The position numbers were made by a program, and so were the translations under genes. Shown piece after piece: positions 59,695 through 64,000 of a stretch of 64,000 nt of DNA. The notes under the pieces are model-generated. The model was given only the letters and a program-made list of their open reading frames with translations, was not told the DNA's origin and searched no databases. This DNA is from Candidatus Harpocratesius repetitus (lineage in GTDB: Archaea; Asgardarchaeota; Lokiarchaeia; Sigyniarchaeales; Promethearchaeaceae): contig JAIZWK010000001.1 in the NCBI GenBank assembly GCA_021498095.1, positions 3,163,450-3,227,449 on the forward strand, read 5' to 3'. Each line of letters opens with the position of its first letter. Position 1 is the stretch's first letter.

Positions 59695-61152
59695 TTATAA
59701 TTCCTTTAAAGCATCTAGAATATCAACAATTTTCTGCCCGCTTTCCCGTAATGTTTTAAATAATCTTGTTAGTAATTCAGTTGATCCTGCAAGAGTTTTA
59801 TACAAAATCATTAAACTAAATTGCATAGGAACACTTAAAATTGCACCAGAAATAATCATCATCTGCTGACTTAATTGCCCATATAGCTGATCTCTCTTTA
59901 TTAATTGTTGATCTGCGAATGTCTGAGCAGAATCTTCACCAGATCTCTTTCCATACTGTGAAATTTCTTCATATAGATTTGGCTTTAATTCATCAAACGG
60001 AATTCCTAAATCTGATAGGGCTTTTTGTGATCCGAGATAAAATTGAGTCAAAATTTCTTCTTCAGAAAATTTTTGAAAGTTTTGAATGAAGGACTCAGGA
60101 GCCATTCCAGTTAAAACATCTAAAGCGTAATCCTTTAAATCATGAATAACAGATAATGGAACAAACTTGGTTGAATTTTCTTTGATGAATAGAAAAATAT
60201 GACCGTAAACGCGCCGAATTTCATCATTCTGTAATAATTTCTCTAAATATTGTCCTCGTTCATTTAAAAGATGAAGACTAATAAAACCGAGAACTTGCAA
60301 GAATTTTGCTTCATCATTGGTGAAATGATCGAATAATTCATATGGGCTCATTTTTGCAGCTTTTTGGATAATTTTCTTTAAAGGAACTCGAAGTAATCCT
60401 GCAGAATCTTCCATCATTTCATCTAACTGATCAATATCAATTTGATCGGTTATTTTTGCCCAAAGATCATCTGCTCTTGATTCAAATTCAGTTTTCTGAT
60501 CTAAAAATTGTTGGAAATACTTATCTTTGTCAAATCCCTCAATTAATTCAAAATCAGGGAATTCTTCTTGAGGAATTATCTGACATTGAAATTCAAAATA
60601 TGAATCTCCATGTAGAGAATTTTTTGTATTTTTTAAAACAATGCGCTGATCTTTTCCTTTAAGTGCTAAAACAAAACTGCTACATTGGGTTAATAATCCA
60701 GCCATTAATGATCCATAACAATTTTCATTATAGAAAAATTTGTTCCAAGGCAGATTATCGCGCTCCTTATCCTTTCCGATGTCAAAACTCATGGGATCAA
60801 CCTTAATTTTATAATTCAAAATTGGTCGTTCTGGATCAGAGCGATCCCATTCAGTAGTATATGATTGCATCGGGGTTCCAAAATATATTTGCCACATAAG
60901 AGGAATATATTCCAGTACTTTCTCTGGATTTGAGGGAAACATCCGGAAAACAGCAGCTTGGCGTTGTGCACTCTCATCTGCGGCGGTATAACCTAATTTA
61001 TAACTTAAATCAACTACCATCTTTGGATCATTTGTAATCTCATAAAGTTGTCGATAAATTTCACGATAAAATAATTGGTAAAATAATGATGGAACATGTC
61101 GACCCAAAGCAGTTCCTGCTTTTAATGCAATCCATTTAAATGTATTACTCAT
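59695..61152 (-). CDS. V4R/TRAPP-like protein with C-terminal helical region
   Basis: 485 residues. The first 215 residues show the V4R-like sequence plan: a helical start with GTALGRHVPSLFYQLFYREI and VVDLSYKLGYTAADES, then WNKFFYNENCYGSLMAGLLTQCSSFVLAL and HGDSYFEFQCQI, which parallel the closing part of 4-vinyl-reductase and Bet3/TRAPP-fold domains. The remaining half is mostly helical and unfamiliar (DQIDIDQLDEMMEDSAGLLRV, TGMAPESFIQNF), ending with a hydrophobic pair (MMIISGAILSVPMQFSLMILY). It overlaps by eight bases the smaller V4R-like gene before it; the two probably form a complex. In eukaryotes the TRAPP fold works in vesicle tethering; that role is not shown here. Confidence 0.6.
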   Translation of the reverse strand: MSNTFKWIALKAGTALGRHVPSLFYQLFYREIYRQLYEITNDPKMVVDLSYKLGYTAADESAQRQAAVFRMFPSNPEKVLEYIPLMWQIYFGTPMQSYTTEWDRSDPERPILNYKIKVDPMSFDIGKDKERDNLPWNKFFYNENCYGSLMAGLLTQCSSFVLALKGKDQRIVLKNTKNSLHGDSYFEFQCQIIPQEEFPDFELIEGFDKDKYFQQFLDQKTEFESRADDLWAKITDQIDIDQLDEMMEDSAGLLRVPLKKIIQKAAKMSPYELFDHFTNDEAKFLQVLGFISLHLLNERGQYLEKLLQNDEIRRVYGHIFLFIKENSTKFVPLSVIHDLKDYALDVLTGMAPESFIQNFQKFSEEEILTQFYLGSQKALSDLGIPFDELKPNLYEEISQYGKRSGEDSAQTFADQQLIKRDQLYGQLSQQMMIISGAILSVPMQFSLMILYKTLAGSTELLTRLFKTLRESGQKIVDILDALKEL

Positions 61153-61648
61153 TTACTTTATCCTCCATCTTAACTTTGAATTCATGGATGCAAGATTTAT
61201 TTCCCAAAGCTTTACTTTCTATTACTTCACTGCTTTCAATTTGATATCCCATTCTAGCTAAAATTTCTTGAATCATTGCAACACTAATATTGCATCCTGG
61301 AATTGAAACATCTTGATATTTATATTTGCATAAGGCACAATTCTTATCTTCGACATAAATATGATTTCCTTTTTCAAATACATTCACTTTACTGCTTAGC
61401 GTAAGTTTATACAATTCTTTAATTAAATCAGGTAAATTTGTTGAGACAGGAGAAATTTCTAAAAAGAAAGTGGCACCTATATTGGTTCCCATTATTTTTA
61501 GATTACGAAATATTTCTTCATCGGATAGATCAAAGCGTTTCATAATCCTCTGCAACCAATATAAGGCATTGCGCATTTGATTAAATCCCATTCGTTTTGT
61601 GGCTAAAGCCTTGCGAGTATATTCAGATAATGGAGAATCGTTTGTCAT
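61145..61648 (-). CDS. V4R/TRAPP-like small protein
   Basis: 167 residues. The pattern NCALCKYKYQDVSIPGCNISVAM, then QEILARMGY and KALGNKSCIHEFKVK matches the C-terminal half of V4R (4-vinyl reductase, Bet3-like) domains, where C-x2-C is followed by an acidic/Gly segment and G-x2-C-x-F at the end. N-terminal helices 20-60 (NQMRNALYWLQRIMKRF, EEIFRNLKIMG) complete the fold. Cys103, Cys106, Cys118 and Cys150 could bind metal, or a hydrophobic ligand may sit in the pocket. First gene of a coupled pair with the larger V4R-like protein. Divergent from the ThrC-like gene. Confidence 0.65.
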   Translation of the reverse strand: MTNDSPLSEYTRKALATKRMGFNQMRNALYWLQRIMKRFDLSDEEIFRNLKIMGTNIGATFFLEISPVSTNLPDLIKELYKLTLSSKVNVFEKGNHIYVEDKNCALCKYKYQDVSIPGCNISVAMIQEILARMGYQIESSEVIESKALGNKSCIHEFKVKMEDKVNE

Positions 61649-61793
61649 GAGAAGTACTTCCGATATCTATTAAAAGTTGCAAACATGTATTGAGTACAAG
61701 GAAATATGAAAATTCTAATTTATTTTATTTGGCTTTATTAATTAAAGTAAATTTGATCACTTAATCCTATTATATTTAACAGAGAATGTTGAA

Positions 61794-63182
61794 ATGAAAA
61801 AAAAACTTGGACGACCCAATAGAGTATCTTGGAAGAGTAAACCATTTTGTAATCAATGTAAAATAGAGTGGGAAGAGCCTTTCTTATGGTGTCCAGAATG
61901 CAATTCATTACTCGAAATTCCTCCAATTAATGCACAAAAAAACCAGAAAATAGACTCATTATGGGCTTTTTCAGGGTTTTTCCCTAATTTTTCGCGATGC
62001 ATCTCATTAAATGAAGGATTTACATCTATTATAGATATCAAGAATATTCCGGACTTGAAAAAACTCAAAATGAAATTGGAATTTCGTAATCCTACAGGTA
62101 GTTTTCGTGATCGAGCAGCTGCACTCCTTGTTTCTGATGCACTTTCGCGAAAATTTTCAGAAATTCTTACTGTTAGTACAGGTTCGTTTAGCATCAGTAT
62201 TGCAGCATATACTGCTCGAGCTGGACTTAAATCGATCAATTTTATTCCAGAAAATATTGAATTGACCAAAATTGAACAAATGAAGATTTATGGTTCAGAA
62301 GTGCGATTTCAAGGTAAGAATTTAGGTGAAACTATGCAAGATGCCCAAGAATATTTAAAAAAACACTACTCAAAAGATTTATATGTTCCACTACCCAATC
62401 AGAATATTTTAACAATTGAAGGTCAAAAATCAATTGGATTGGAAATTGCCCTTCAAAATCCAGATATTGAGAATGTAGTGGTTCCAAGGGGTTCCGGCAC
62501 TCTTCTTTATTCATTATATAAAGGATTTATAGATGCTCGAGAATCAGGATGGATTGATCGAATTCCAAGGATCTTTGCTGTAGCTTTAAAAAAATCAGCA
62601 GATTCTCAGCTAGTTGAATCTTTGGATATCAATGACCCTATGTTGTTATCTGAGGTCAGTCGTATTTTACAGGAAACAGGAGGAAAAGAAATACCAATTT
62701 CTGGTCAAAAAATGGCAGAACAAGCCATTGAACTAGCAAAAAATGAAGGAATATTTATAGAGCCTGCTTCTGCATCAGTAATTGCAGGAGTACGGAGTAT
62801 GAAGGAGAATTTAGGGATTGAATTACCTCGTACCTTGACATTATTAACAGGTTCTGGAATAAATGCAATGAATTTATTTGCTTCACAAATGCGGGATGTA
62901 AAAAAAGTGTTGTGGGGAGTAACCGCTACTTCTACTAAAAAATTTGAAATACTTAGGGTAATTGCTGAAAGAAAGGCTCAGCATGGATATGGAATTTGGG
63001 TTGTATTGGGAAAAAGGAATTCAATTCAATCGATCTACCAGCATATCACTCAACTCGAAAAAGAAAACTTAATTATTAATACTCAGCCAAACAAAAAAAG
63101 AGCAAATTTCGAACTTACCGATAAGGGTAAAGAAACTTTTCTAAGAATGAGAGAATTAATTGAAGTTCACGGTCAAAAATAG
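61794..63182 (+). CDS. Threonine-synthase-like pseudoenzyme fused to a winged helix
   Basis: 462 residues. N-terminal zinc ribbon (CNQC at 19-22, CPEC at 33-36) and a fold-type-II PLP domain as in archaeal threonine synthase. But the PLP lysine motif NPTGSFKDR reads NPTGSFRDR, with Arg105 (CGT) for Lys. The usual S-x-GNAG loop reads STGSFS (128-133), and the phosphate loop reads PRGSGTLLYS. EPASASVIAG is still present. From about residue 376 (KKFEILRVIAERKAQHGYGI, SIYQHITQLEKENLIINT, FELTDKGKETFLRM) the chain is a PadR-like winged helix. I infer a ligand-sensing transcription regulator and not an active enzyme. ATG 61794; divergent from the V4R-like pair. Confidence 0.82.
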   Translation: MKKKLGRPNRVSWKSKPFCNQCKIEWEEPFLWCPECNSLLEIPPINAQKNQKIDSLWAFSGFFPNFSRCISLNEGFTSIIDIKNIPDLKKLKMKLEFRNPTGSFRDRAAALLVSDALSRKFSEILTVSTGSFSISIAAYTARAGLKSINFIPENIELTKIEQMKIYGSEVRFQGKNLGETMQDAQEYLKKHYSKDLYVPLPNQNILTIEGQKSIGLEIALQNPDIENVVVPRGSGTLLYSLYKGFIDARESGWIDRIPRIFAVALKKSADSQLVESLDINDPMLLSEVSRILQETGGKEIPISGQKMAEQAIELAKNEGIFIEPASASVIAGVRSMKENLGIELPRTLTLLTGSGINAMNLFASQMRDVKKVLWGVTATSTKKFEILRVIAERKAQHGYGIWVVLGKRNSIQSIYQHITQLEKENLIINTQPNKKRANFELTDKGKETFLRMRELIEVHGQK

Positions 63183-63269
63183 CACATCTTAATAATAACT
63201 ATATTTCTAGTGCTTTTTACAATACTCAAGTAGAAACTTTAATATATAGTTGTAACTTTAATATCATGA

Positions 63270-63291
63270 TTCCCAAGATCAAAATTGGGAA
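63270..63291 (+). promoter_or_regulatory. TTCCCAA / TTGGGAA dyad before the ECF gene
   Basis: Perfect 7-bp arms at 63270-63276 and 63285-63291 with an 8-base loop, 16 bases before ATG 63308. TTTAATATATAG (63238-63249) is a likely TATA box, so the dyad sits at or just after the expected transcription start, fit for an operator. The ThrC-like winged-helix protein just upstream is a possible ligand. Confidence 0.4.
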
Positions 63292-63307
63292 GATGAAGTG
63301 AAAATCA

Positions 63308-63955
63308 ATGACTGAAAACTATGATTCTCATCCATATAATGAAGACCTAGCACAAGAAAGAACAATTTTCAAGGTTGTTGGTGCTAATGATTCAATTAAA
63401 GTCGCAATAATGGCACTTATGACTGCATTAGAAACAGTTGCCACAAGCATTCTCAGTGTTAATATACCTCAAACTAATGGATATTTCAATTTAGGTGAAT
63501 GCATTATTTTTATTACAGCAATTCTTTTCGGAGCCTATATAGGGGCATTCGTTGGAGGAGTAGGAGCAAGTTTAGCAGACGTGTTTTTAGGATATTTTTC
63601 GTTTGCGCCAATAACATTAATCGTTAAGGGTTTGGAAGGATTTTTTGTTGGTTGGGTTTATGATAAAATACGAAAAAATCCGAATAAAGCCAAACGATTT
63701 GGAATTAAATTTATTGCAATACTTTGTGGTGCCCCCTTTATGGTAGGAGGATATTTTCTGGCAGAATTCTTTATCTTCAATTTAGGATGGGGTGCAGCTG
63801 CAGAATTAATCCCAAATCTTATTCAAGTCGGTATGGGTGCACTAATAGCAATTCCTATCACACTATTACTTGAAGAAATACCACAAATTGATCAGTTAAG
63901 AGAAAGTATACTTATGAAACCTTCTATTGCTCAACCGGAGCAATTTCAAAATTGA
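63308..63955 (+). CDS. ECF transporter substrate-binding (S) component
   Basis: A 215-residue integral membrane protein with about five or six spans in the ECF S-component style: KVAIMALMTALETVATSIL, the GYFNLGECIIFITAILFGAYIGAFVGGVGASLADVFLG region (two helices with small residues that contact the T component), ITLIVKGLEGFFVGWVYDKI, FIAILCGAPFMVGGYFLAEFF and LIQVGMGALIAIPITLLLEE. S components of the ECF-riboflavin/thiamin type bind a vitamin or related small molecule and work with shared ATPase and T proteins encoded elsewhere. The ligand is not deducible. ATG 63308. Tandem to the ThrC-like regulator, 125 bases apart. Confidence 0.85.
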   Translation: MTENYDSHPYNEDLAQERTIFKVVGANDSIKVAIMALMTALETVATSILSVNIPQTNGYFNLGECIIFITAILFGAYIGAFVGGVGASLADVFLGYFSFAPITLIVKGLEGFFVGWVYDKIRKNPNKAKRFGIKFIAILCGAPFMVGGYFLAEFFIFNLGWGAAAELIPNLIQVGMGALIAIPITLLLEEIPQIDQLRESILMKPSIAQPEQFQN

Positions 63956-64000
63956 TCACCAATATTTTCTTAATTTGTTTCAATTCTTTCTCTTTTTTAC

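Overview
The window reads as a chromosomal segment of an Asgard (Promethearchaeota, probably Lokiarchaeia-like) archaeon. The DNA is AT-rich. Archaeal information-processing genes (XPD/Rad3 helicase, ribosomal protein eL33, a TFIIB-like factor, PAC2 protein, 3-dehydroquinate synthase II) lie beside eukaryote-like ones: a Snf7-type ESCRT-III protein, a Rag/Gtr-like GTPase with a longin/roadblock-like tail, V4R/TRAPP-like proteins, a zinc-finger/GRAM-like protein and a giant HEAT-repeat membrane protein. Two surface proteins carry an IPGY-hydrophobic-basic segment like lineage-specific CTERM sorting tails. The phylum assignment is inferred from gene content only.

1-11 kb is accessory-looking. 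A protein of more than 1,570 residues runs off the left edge and lies in a minus-strand operon behind a PAN-like AAA ATPase. Divergent from it are a TFIIB-like gene, a small membrane protein nested in its 3' end, and a second small membrane protein overrun by an IS607-type recombinase gene. Three unrecognised proteins follow.

11-17.5 kb carries preQ0 synthesis (queD, queC, queE), split by a 4.2-kb surface-protein gene with six near-identical 297-bp tandem repeats. 17.5-23.6 kb is the 2,037-residue HEAT protein. 24-30.7 kb holds a transglutaminase-like protein, an HxlR-type regulator, a decayed transposase-like stretch, a secreted GH13 amylase, a candidate C/D-box sRNA, a membrane protein, an endonuclease III remnant and a zinc-ribbon protein.

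30.8-40.8 kb is metabolic: pyruvate kinase, an LRR protein, a methionine-synthase block (metF, stand-alone reactivation protein, metH), Hsp20, a divergent PIN/antitoxin-like pair and 3-dehydroquinate synthase II. 41-52.5 kb holds GNAT, ESCRT-III plus an adjoining 42-codon zinc-ribbon gene, a surface protein that looks like two secreted proteins fused, two toxin-antitoxin-like modules (antitoxin-PIN; wHTH - YwgA/Panacea-like - MazF), the Rag-like GTPase and the zinc/GRAM-like protein.

52.7-64 kb carries eL33, PAC2, a GT5-type glycosyltransferase, XPD, a membrane protein, a V4R-like gene pair, a threonine-synthase-like protein that has lost its PLP lysine and gained a C-terminal winged helix, and an ECF transporter S component. 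No tRNA, rRNA or CRISPR was seen.
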